This document shows, one piece after another, positions 46,329 to 55,537 of a stretch of DNA of 64,000 nucleotides. How positions within the stretch are numbered: position 1 is the first letter of the stretch; each line of letters opens with the position of its first letter. The notes under the pieces were generated by a model that saw nothing but the letters and a program-made list of their open reading frames with translations, was not told where the DNA came from and searched no databases. The stretch is taken from the NCBI GenBank assembly GCA_000310025.1, contig FN648151.1:265621-329620 (forward strand), written 5' to 3'. Both the position numbers and the translations under genes were made by a program. Source of the DNA: Ectocarpus siliculosus (lineage: Eukaryota > Sar > Phaeophyceae > Ectocarpales > Ectocarpaceae).

Positions 46329-48895
46329 ATGGCGACGGCGAGAGAACAACTGACGGGCACTTCGGAGAAGCTTAGGTTGGCGTTTTCTGGCCTTCACGTG
46401 GTCGAGGAAGAAGTCGGAGCTCGCACAGCAGGTCTTGGTGCCCTCTCTCTGTCGCAAGCAGCCGCAAGTGTGTCTCAAGCAGCCATCATGGCGAAGGCGG
46501 AGGCAGTCAAGGTCATGAAGGCGGCAGACGTGGCAGAGGCGGCGGCCGCCAGAGCAGCTGAGGTGGCATCCGTGGCTCAAGCAGTAAGAACGGCGGCTGC
46601 GGCAAAATCAGCAGCGGCGAAGGCGGCAGTCGAAGCAGCAGAGGCCGCACAAGCTGCAGTGGCAGCGTTGGAAGCAGACATCGAGCCACCGGCTGGCATG
46701 GCGTACGTGTATGTGCTTGTTTGACGTCGAGTAGATGGTGAAAATGGAGCGTATTCGCTTGGGCGGTGCTGCCTCTTTTTTCGCCAAATCGACGTCTTCC
46801 AGTATGGTCTATTCAGACCGTTTGAGCTTGTGTTCTCTCGTTGAGAAATAGTGTGCACTGGCGGCTATGTCGAAGTTCCCCACACCATGACACGGTGCTG
46901 TAGAGCGGACGGCGCACTGCTTTGGTTATATCGTGCACAGCTGATGTTGGCCCTTGCACCACCACGTTGCTCCCGTTGTTCCAATGACCTCATTCAGGAG
47001 AATGCCAAGTGGCAGCAAGAGCGGCAGTGAGGCGCAAGGTGGGTCAAGGGCTTGGATGACAAATAAGAATGGCCTGGGTGGTGTAGCGAGGCGTCACCCA
47101 CTTGATGCTTGATGCTGGATGATGATGAAGCTGAACTGGGTGCGACTGTAGGGTGTTCTGCCATACCACCTGGACGTCCCCTTCCTGATATCTTGGCAAC
47201 GTTCGAAACGACGTCGTGTCTATGTTCGTATTTCGTATAAAATTTGTCACGCAGGTGCGATGTCATCTTATGGTTCTCAAGTCGAGCATTGCGTTGTTAA
47301 TGTTGCGATCAAGGTGAGCCAATCTAGTCTTTGCGCAAGGTACGCTTATCGGCCGTATGGAGCGCCGAAGACACGATACTACATGCCTTCCCGTATCGTA
47401 GTGATCCAACGGATTCAGGACAATCGACATGAAAGCTCCACCGGCCTTCTACACAAATTGTGCGCCTGCCCGTTGACTACCGCTGTGCCTCCGTATCGCA
47501 GGCCGGCGAATCAGAAATGTCTGAAGATGAAGAGGAACACAACACATCACCCACCGTGGAAGCGACGTCCGAGGCTGGAACCAGCTATCAGGAGAGGCAA
47601 GAGGTGTCCGAGGTAGGTACCTCTGGACGTCTAGAATCGTACGGCGTATTGTTTGTGTTCTTGAAGCAGTAGTAGGAGAGTGCCTCGACCAACCGTGTGC
47701 TTGACCAACGTCGCCATGCCATCGTGGTCAATTGTTTATACCTGATGAGGCTAGTATAGAAACGTCTATGGGCTCCTTGATGACCGCCCAATGGCCGAGG
47801 TGCTCCCTTACATTCAAATGTGGCCGTTTGGGGGCAACGTTGTGCTGGGCATAAATCGTGGAACCTCTTTCACTCTCCCGCCCACCATTGCGTGGCTGCA
47901 GAGAAGCATCATTGCGGCCGCAGGTTTCGGACTCGACAAGACCGCATTTAACCGACGCAAAAAGCGGGAAGCCACGTCATTTCTTGGGTACGAATGATTC
48001 CCGAGTATTCCATGGATTAGAGCTGGTTCTAGCTGTCGCTAGGGGGGATTATTATGTAAGTATAATGGGTACATTGCTTTCTCGTCCATGTGCTACTGCA
48101 TGATGCCGTATCCGTGTCCTGGTGGGTGTCATCCACAGGACACCCACGGAAAAGGTCGAGGAGAGGAGGAGGAGGAGGAGGAGGAGGAGGAGGAGGAGGA
48201 GGAGGAGGGGGAGGCGGAGGAGGAGGAGGAGGAGGAAGAAGAAGAGGTGGGCCAACGTTGTTGGCCGCGTGGCCACCCCCAGTGTACGGTAGCGGCGTTT
48301 GATGCCTGATGAATCGAGATCCTCTCGGTGGACATCGTGCGTATTGCGTTCAGCAGGTGATATCTTGCGAGCTAATCAGCATCGCTGGTGCGGCCGATGG
48401 CGAAGGTAGAGACTAATTTTGATTACTCCATCGGTCGCCGCTGCTCAGTGAAACACATCTGAGATCTGTTTGGCGTACATCTACCTCCACAACAACAAGC
48501 CGATTCACATATCCCGCTCGCATGTCGAGATTCCGCGGGTGAGCGGACTCTACGCAAGGTTGATAGTGCCCCTGTAGTTTGTTCTATGTAGCACCGGAGC
48601 CGTCAATGGGCGGTAGCGTTAGCGACATCCAACGTTTGCGGTTGTGCCATGATTCACTGCAGGCACCATGGCGAGACAAGCGCAAACTTGATGGCACTAG
48701 CAACGCCCCCCGTCGACAGAGCGTTCGGGCGGCCGGTAGACCGCAACCAAACTACGCCGAAAGGTGAGCGAAGGTAGCGCGACATGATGCTACGCTCATC
48801 GTTGGACTCAGGGCCGGATGCGGGGATCATTCGCTTGCGATTCTTAGCAATTTTGATATTTCAGTTTCCCATTTATCCATCGTCTCAAGCTGTAG
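46329..48895 (+). CDS. Ala-rich, acidic, predicted coiled-coil protein of unknown function
   Basis: Eight exons with good GT-AG sites and matching phases give about 314 residues: 46329-46702, 46998-47038, 47255-47313, 47502-47612, 48139-48246, 48357-48405, 48592-48763 and 48865-48895. Exon 1 encodes an Ala/Glu/Lys/Val-rich stretch (about residues 35-118) likely to form a long helix or coiled coil. Exon 4 is acidic and Ser-rich (SEMSEDEEEHN). Exon 5 comprises mostly a GAG microsatellite giving about 26 Glu. The C-terminal part is basic (RDKRKLDG; RRQSVRAAGRPQPNYAE). The acidic plus basic composition suggests a nuclear or chromatin-linked protein, but no family is recognised. The last exon (ten residues) is the weakest; the gene could continue differently. 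The many phase-compatible junctions argue that it is real. Confidence 0.55.
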
Positions 48896-51103
48896 TACTG
48901 TCAACACTCACGCTCTCAACTATCTTCAATACTTCTTCGAATAAACATTGTGTTCTTACATGTAGTGCAAGACTGCACCCCCATCCCACAGTTTGGCGCT
49001 AGAATTCAACCCAAGAAGAGGTAGCATTCTACTCTGTAGGTTCCGTAACCTATCCACATCTCAGAGAAAATATTCGACAGGAGATTGGGTGAGCTTTGTT
49101 GGGCCACGCAGTTGCTGTGCTGTAAAGGAGTGGGGGGCTTTTCAAGATGCCATGACAATAGTGTCCTTGACACTTGTTGTTGGCAAGATAAGACAGGTTA
49201 GTTATATAGCACTCATGTACCTGCTCCCTCACATAGAGCCGCGACCGCTGTTACGCACGTGCGCGTTCGCATGTACATGCAAGGTGCGGGTGTCCCTCGC
49301 TTGTTGGGTGTGTTCTACTATTGTAGCTGCAACATACGCCCCAAAACGATGCTGTAAAACATCCCCCAAAAACGAGTGGCGTGATCCAACGCCCTTGTTG
49401 TCGTCGGCGATGCGTTCTGATTCGGGACCACACGCATGAAACACACATTGGCACACGATTGGAACCTGCTGAAGCTATGTACAGCCTTTGCGTTCAGATT
49501 GAGGAACACACGCGCTAAACACACAATGGCATACGACTGGCACCTGCGGAAGCCGTGCAAAGCCATACGCCTTTGCATACTGCAATGGTTTCGGGTGCGG
49601 TTGCTGGTGCCCATGCTCGGTGATGGCCTGTGTGTCGCATTCACGCACGTACTCAGGGGCACCCGCAGGTTCCTATTTATGCTGGCGTTTTGTGGAGTGC
49701 TGTGACTGGCGCCTAGTGCTTGATTAGACGGTAGGCGTTGCGCGGTCAAGGTTTTTGAATGAGAAACGAGGTCTCGAAACCCGGTGCGATCTTGTTCCCT
49801 TCCACCGTGTACCACGTTGGTTCCAATTCATAAGAGAAACCATATGGGCTACCCCTGAGCTTCTGATTCTCGGCGTAGACTAGACACGTCCATCGAAACG
49901 CTCGGCACAATCTACGAACCGGTGGTGCTTCAGCTCGATTGTATTTGTACAATATGTTCGATCCCACCGCTGTTTTTTTTGCCCTCGCCTGCATCAAATG
50001 TTTTCGTATTCGATTGTCAGTCCTACAAGAGAGCCGTCTAAGCGCCAACGGAAGGCTTCCGAATCAGGAATAGGGGAAGAACTCGGGGGGGGTGGAGCGG
50101 CGCAGTACCACAGACGGTAAGTTTGGTTGAAAAAATGTTGCTCAGCCTTCCGATTCAAACATGATAGTGTGGTTTGTCTGTGCATGCTGCGTTAGACTTT
50201 GTGAAGCACGTCACTCGCACCGCATGTCTTCTCTCAGACTCTTATTGGTGACATCGTTTGTGTAGCGGGGTGGCATGCTCGACACGGTTCCTGCCATACA
50301 GTACGCCAGGTGTATCGATACCACATTTTCCGACCACGTTTGCAACTCTCGTGAGTGTGCACCTGTTTTGTTGGCGTTGGTTGTGTTGGCCCACACATCT
50401 AGTCTTCACTGTTTGGGATTTGAGCGTGCTTGAGGAAGAGGCGAGGGGATGAGCGCAGACACGGTGGAGCTTTTTTTTTACTCTTCATAGCCGAGAAGCC
50501 ACTCAATACCGCATTCATTCGCGACTTCAAACTGCTGTATGCTCGCAGCATAAAAGTGCAGGGTCACCATTTCAGTCTTCATGAAACTTGGCTCCTACAA
50601 TATGGTGAACGCGCCCCTTAAGACCACACGAACACGTGCTTGCAGATATTAGGTTGGCCCGTCAAGGGTTGGCGATGATCGCCGGCTCCAGCTCGTGCGC
50701 GACTCATACAAGTATGCATTGCAACGAACTCACCCGCGTCTCGCCGCGCACAATCACGCTGCTTCCATTAGATTTGTGTATTGGTGCACACGCCAACGAT
50801 ACACGCATCGAGTGGAATTGGAGAAGGGAGGCAAGGGCTCCCACAACTCGGCGGAGCCCGTGTTCCCCGTGTTCTGCACACATGACGTTCGGTGGATAGG
50901 TTTGGTCAGAACATACTTTTCTCTAGCTTTTGGCGGAAAGCTTGCTTGAAGAGCCGACTTTGTTCCAGACTCCACGCATTTGAAGACGACGGCAGCCAGT
51001 TAGCTTTTCGTCAATGCCGCTCTCGCGTGCGAGGCAGAAACAACATTGAATGGTCCCCAGGCGAGCTTGGCAGATGGAATCGTAGACTTGACGCAGAATG
51101 CAG
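48896..51103. other. unannotated region between the coiled-coil gene and the element pair
   Basis: No supported exon. It should include the 3' UTR of the coiled-coil gene. One 78-bp tandem duplication is listed separately. Other open frames of 60-165 codons, mostly minus strand, lack domains. Confidence 0.4.
49411..49566. repeat. 78-bp tandem duplication
   Basis: Two units, 49411-49488 and 49489-49566, both begin TGCGTTC and share CACACGC, AAACACACA, ATTGG/CTGGCACCTG-like blocks and a closing ACAGCC/AAAGCC. Identity is roughly three quarters, so the duplication is older than the one in GIDE intron 1. Confidence 0.7.
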
Positions 51104-51314
51104 TACCGTAGGTGACACAAGATACCACACCCCCTGGACCGATACTGAAAGCTCGACCACTCCACGACGAAGAGGATGCCAATATCAAAATATACGTTTT
51201 CGGAAAGATCTCGGCAAGACGGTTACAACGCCGTCATTATCGGCGCTGCCCCTTATTCGGCTGTGGAGTAGGTTTGGAAATCGGGGTGCGTGGTATTTTG
51301 TGTCACCTACGGTA
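51104..51314. mobile_element. MITE-like inverted-repeat element (copy 2)
   Basis: The ends TACCGTAGGTGACACAAGAT and its near-complement ATTTTGTGTCACCTACGGTA form terminal inverted repeats of about 34 bp around 211 bp. It shares CCCCCTGGACCG and CACGACGAAGAGGAT with the 22-kb copy. No coding frame with a domain. Confidence 0.7.
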
Positions 51315-51334
51315 TATACCCTAAGAGGCGAAGA

Positions 51335-51485
51335 GATGGCACCCCTCCTAGACCGACTTCAAAGCTCGATTGCTCCACAGCCGATGGGGTGCGGAAGGAG
51401 CCCGATATTGCTACGGAAAGCCACGACGAGATGTTTCCAAAGCCACCCTTTCAAAAGCGGGTCTAGGGGGGTGCTATATCTACGG
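51335..51485. mobile_element. MITE-like inverted-repeat element (copy 3, decayed)
   Basis: Immediately right of copy 2, the left end (GATGGCACCCCTCCTAGACC) and right end (TCTAGGGGGGTGCTATATCT) repeat the family termini in diverged form, with shared inner text (AAGCTCGATTGCTCCAC). Either a tandem or nested insertion. Confidence 0.5.
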
Positions 51486-52412
51486 AATATGGCATTGTGG
51501 TGGAACACTGAGGGATATCTCAATGCCGAGGAGACGCAGAGAGTTGAAAGACAAGCCTGACGTGTGTAGCCCGGAGGTGGGGAAACGTGCAACGTTGTCC
51601 CATGATAAGATTGGGATTGCCTTGCTGCTGCCCAATGTCGCTCGCATCCTTGCTGAGAAAAGCACCCTCTTGAGTCTTCAAGGAGGTGGAAGAGACCTTG
51701 CTTGATTTTGTTGCAATAGCTGGTCGTAGCAAGCTGAGGTGTTACCAGCAGTGTAGTCCTCCTGTCTAGTGTTGGCAAGTCCATAGCTGGGTACTCGTAC
51801 GTATCCTTCTGGGAAAAGCGGGCGCGTGAGCCGGCAAGGCTCACGTTGGCGGGGCCAGAAAATGGCATATTTGCATTTTCTACCAGTAGGTCTTGAGCTT
51901 TAAGGTTCTCACTGAAGTCCATCTCATCATTGGAATGTGCTTGAACAAGCGTAGTTCAAGCGGGTTGAGAGGTATCCGTACAAGGTCTACAAGCCAAACC
52001 CGATCTCTGCGCCCCACCACGAGCACCCGTTAGCCCTTCGAATATCATACGTTTGCAACTAACCTGTCGCTGGCTACCGTAATGTCCTCTAGATCCAAGA
52101 TGGCGGTTGCGTATGGTACACTTGTCTCATCTTCTGGGCACCGCTCTTTCTCTCTATCTGTCTTTCGCCCTTTGTTATTCTGTGGAAAAAACATAATATC
52201 AAAACCGATAGAATCGGAAAGCCTGGTATTGACAGTCCAGTCTTCTCGACGGTGAGTAGTCTAGACGTCTACCCAAGAGGGTTATAGTGCGAAGAGAGGA
52301 ATTTAATATTCAAACGTGGGTGCTGCTCGTTTTTCTTTGTTGTCGTATCGTCTTTTTTCTGCAGTCAGCGCGACTATTCGTCGGACAAAGTGGACAGACA
52401 CAACGCCGGTGT
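51486..52412. other. region upstream of the EsV-1-7 array gene
   Basis: No supported gene. It should hold the promoter and 5' UTR of the EsV-1-7 array gene. A pyrimidine-rich tract followed by CTGCAG near 52360 could be a splice acceptor of an upstream exon, which was not found. Confidence 0.4.
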
Positions 52413-52512
52413 TGCCAGGGGCACGACTGCACGACACGGCCATTGCACGGCCATGAAGCCAGATTTCCGCTCGAATCGCGCCAAGCAGGGTGTAGCCCAT
52501 ATCAGCCAGACG
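52413..52512 (+). pseudogene. decayed EsV-1-7 repeat before the array
   Basis: In another frame this stretch starts CQGHDCTTRPLHG, matching the first half of a repeat. In the array frame it continues FRSNRAKQG, matching the second half with Cys and His both replaced by Arg. It is 100 bp rather than 114, so a net 14-bp loss shifted the frame. Confidence 0.65.
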
Positions 52513-53997
52513 TGTGGCCACCCGGCGTGCATGAAGCGGCCATCATTCGGTAAAGCCGGCAGCAAAGAGGTAGAGTTCTGCTCTCGGCACCAGAAGCAGG
52601 GTATGGTTGACCTCGTGAACAAGAAGTGCGGCCACCCCGGCTGCATCAAAAGCTCGTCATTTAGTGAACACGGCAGCACCAAGCGTGAGTTCTGCTCTCA
52701 GCACCCGAAGGAGGGTATGGGCAACGTCGTTAGCAAGAGGTGCGGCCATCCCGGGTGCATGAAGCATCCCACGTTTGGTCAAGCTGGCAGCAAGAAGGTA
52801 GAGTTCTGCTCTCCGCACGCGAAGCAGGGTATGGTCAACGTCGTCAGCAAGAGGTGCGGCCACCCCGGGTGCATGAAGTATGCCACATTTGGTCAAGCTG
52901 GCAGCACCAAGCGTGAGTTCTGCTCTCAGCACGCGAAGCAGGGTATGGTCAACCTCGTCGGCAAGAAGTGTGGCTACCCCGGGTGCATGAAGCAGCCGTT
53001 TTATGGTAAATACGGCAGCAAGAAGGCGGAGTTCTGCTCTCAGCACGCGAAGCAGGGTATGATCAACGTCGTCAGCAAGAGGTGCGGCCACCCCGGGTGC
53101 ATGAAGTATCCCACATTTGGTCAAGCTGGCAGTAAGAAGGTAGAGTTCTGCTCTCCGCACGCGAAGCAGGGTATGGTCAACGTCGTCGGCCAGAAGTGTG
53201 GCCACCCCGGGTGCATGAAGCAGCCATTGTATGGTAAATACGGCAGCACCAAGCGTGAGTTCTGCTCTCCGCACGCGAAGCAGGGTATGGTCAACGTCGC
53301 AAGCCAGAAGTGCGGCCACCCCGGGTGCATGAAGCATCCCACATATGGACAAGCTGGCAGCAAGACGGCGGAGTTCTGCTCTCCGCACGCGGAGCAGGGT
53401 ATGGTCAACGTCGTCAGCAAGAGGTGCGGCCACCCCGGGTGCATGAAGCATCCCTCATATGGTCAAGCTGGCAGCAAGAAGGTAGAGTTCTGCTCTCAGC
53501 ACGCGAAGCAGGGTATGGTCAACGTCGTCGGCCAGAAGTGTGGCCACCCCGGGTGCATGAAGCACCCGGCATTTGGTAAATACGGCAGCACCAAGCGTGA
53601 GTTCTGCTCTCCGCACGCGAAGAAGGGTATGGTTGACCTTAACAACAAGCGTTGCGGGCACCCAGGGTGCGTCAAAGTCTCGTCATATGGTGAACACGGC
53701 AGCAACAAGTACGAGTTCTGCTCTCAGCACGCGAAGGAGGGTATGGTTGACCTTCTCCACAAGAGGTGCGGTCACTCGGGATGCATCAAACGGCCGACGG
53801 TTGGTGACACCGGCAGCAGAAAGGCGGAGTTCTGCTCTCAGCACGGGAAGAATGGCATGGTTGACCTCATCCACAAGACGTGCGGTCACCCCGAGTGCAT
53901 GATACAACCGTCATATGGTGAACGCGGCAGCAACAAGCGTGAGTTCTGCTCTAAGCACGCGAGGGAGGGTATGATTAACGTCGTTAACAAGAGATGA
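52453..53997 (+). CDS. EsV-1-7 domain protein of thirteen tandem repeats
   Basis: An intronless 514-residue frame contains thirteen consecutive 38-residue repeats from 52513 to 53994, each exactly 114 bp. Each unit has the EsV-1-7 pattern C-x4-C-x16-C-x2-H-x12, typically CGHPGC, then YG or FG and a GS pair, EFCSxHAKxGM and NVVxKR. The domain is named after Ectocarpus virus EsV-1 ORF 7 and defines the family of IMMEDIATE UPRIGHT, a developmental regulator; zinc binding is expected from the Cys/His pattern but the molecular role is unknown. The ATG at 52453 is the first in frame; the 20 residues between it and the first repeat are a decayed repeat that has lost its second-half Cys and His. The stop falls where the next repeat would supply its first Cys. 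Middle repeats are nearly identical at DNA level, indicating recent duplication or conversion. Confidence 0.85.
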   Translation: MKPDFRSNRAKQGVAHISQTCGHPACMKRPSFGKAGSKEVEFCSRHQKQGMVDLVNKKCGHPGCIKSSSFSEHGSTKREFCSQHPKEGMGNVVSKRCGHPGCMKHPTFGQAGSKKVEFCSPHAKQGMVNVVSKRCGHPGCMKYATFGQAGSTKREFCSQHAKQGMVNLVGKKCGYPGCMKQPFYGKYGSKKAEFCSQHAKQGMINVVSKRCGHPGCMKYPTFGQAGSKKVEFCSPHAKQGMVNVVGQKCGHPGCMKQPLYGKYGSTKREFCSPHAKQGMVNVASQKCGHPGCMKHPTYGQAGSKTAEFCSPHAEQGMVNVVSKRCGHPGCMKHPSYGQAGSKKVEFCSQHAKQGMVNVVGQKCGHPGCMKHPAFGKYGSTKREFCSPHAKKGMVDLNNKRCGHPGCVKVSSYGEHGSNKYEFCSQHAKEGMVDLLHKRCGHSGCIKRPTVGDTGSRKAEFCSQHGKNGMVDLIHKTCGHPECMIQPSYGERGSNKREFCSKHAREGMINVVNKR

Positions 53998-54092
53998 GGG
54001 CAGCCAGCGACTTTTTAGCGCGTCGTATACGGCAAAAAACGGCAACAACAAACGTGACTTCTGCAGAAGGAGCTTCGAAGGGAGGAATGCTA
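53995..54092 (+). pseudogene. decayed fourteenth EsV-1-7 repeat after the stop
   Basis: Where each repeat opens with TGC or TGT, this one has TGA, which ends the protein. Beyond it the text still reads like a repeat: YGKNGNNKRDFC aligns with the YGERGSNKREFC of the unit before. A second stop (TAG) and small gaps show further decay. Confidence 0.7.
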
Positions 54093-55537
54093 CTTGCAGA
54101 TCGGGCCGAGAAGAATAAGTCGCAGCTTGCGGTGCTGCTCCTGTGCGTTGTCGTTTCGATGGTCAAAGATTTCACTGGGTGTGGAAAATGCGATTGTTTT
54201 TTCTCACTCTTCCGACCCTGGTAGCGTTTGAAGCCTTCTTTTTACCCCCAGGTGAGGGTTGTAGTCAGGCGCAAGCGTCCGACCTAGGTTGCGTTTTTCT
54301 TCGCCCGTTGAGCTTGGCGGTCACCGTCACCGTTCCCGCTTGAGTGGTCGTTCAGGCGATAGCCAAGCTACGTTAACACGCTCGCAAGGCATATAAGTTT
54401 TTTATGTTTTGTTCGACCAACTGAAATGATGAAGACAGCGGATGGGGCCAGTTGTGATTTTTTTGCATGTTAGGACGGTGGGGGGATGGGCCGAGGGACA
54501 CCCCTTGGGCTTGGGTTGGGTCCAGAGACACCCCTAGGTCACGAACCGCGTAGGAGTGCTGCGGAGATTGGGCAATACTGTTGATGGAAATACCTCGAAA
54601 AAAGCAGACGCATGGGAATACCCTGATAAATAGTTGTGTTGTGAGTCAGGGGGGAGCGAGCCCGCTGCAGCAGGGTTCAGCGTCCATCATACACTGCCTC
54701 TACCTGTGGCAATACCCCGAAGGTAGATCTCCAACAGGTCGTCTGACGTCACAATTTACGACAGTCTGAGGCGGTATTCGTAGAGAGCGAATTACATACG
54801 CAGTGTTGCGAGACCGTCGATCGCATCCAGCTGAACTCATGGCTGGAGACGAACAAAGGGACTGTTTGATTCGTTGCGAGTGCTCCCTGGAACCATTAGT
54901 ATCCAGCAGTGCACAGCAGTTGTCTCGCCATCTCCTGTGCCTTTCATGTCCATCAATTTCACGTCATCTCTACCACGGCCATGGCATTCATTTCATTAGC
55001 CAAAGATCTCGCACAACGCTGATTGGTGGCGGTCAACGGTTTTGCCAGATCCCTGAGAATGCGAGTAGTTCACGTCAGCTAATCTGCATAATGAGGGTGC
55101 CAGAGAGACCAGCAGAAACGGGCAAGAGAGTGAGCGGTCGCATAAACTCGCAGGAGTGCCGTCTTACATAGCGCCCCTTTGAAACCGTATGACTCTTCGC
55201 GGTTTCACAACTGCATGTCTACCCCCCTTCGCAGCACCGCCATCCGCTCATGGCAGCGCCTCGCCGTGCACCTTATTTCTTGACACGGTTGATTGCCTTG
55301 CACATTCAGGCACACATTCGTCCTCGCGACTACCGCATCTCAAAGATGCCAGGCAAAAATCATGCTTGACCTCAAAACCAAACCCGCCCCCAACAGACAC
55401 ACCGGACAGCTGCTCACCTAAAAGTGCCAATGCTACTTCCCGCATTCAACACATTGACTACATGCTCCCGCTCGCCGAACTAGTTGCAGAGCATGTTTCA
55501 AAGGTAGCTGGGCTTCGAAAAGATAAAGAAAAGGGCT
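54093..55537. other. intergenic region between the EsV-1-7 array and cpn60
   Basis: No supported gene. The right edge should hold the cpn60 3' UTR (minus strand). A short repeat of an ACACCCCTTGGG/ACACCCCTAGG phrase occurs near 54500-54535. Confidence 0.45.

Noticed and set aside
52657-53451. 264-codon minus-strand frame across the EsV-1-7 array
   Set aside because: It is the antisense reading of exact 114-bp repeats; periodic repeats keep several frames open. The plus frame carries the conserved Cys/His pattern.
52453-53997. integrated phaeovirus
   Set aside because: The EsV-1-7 repeat is named after a viral ORF, but no other viral gene is present and the family is normal in brown algal genomes.
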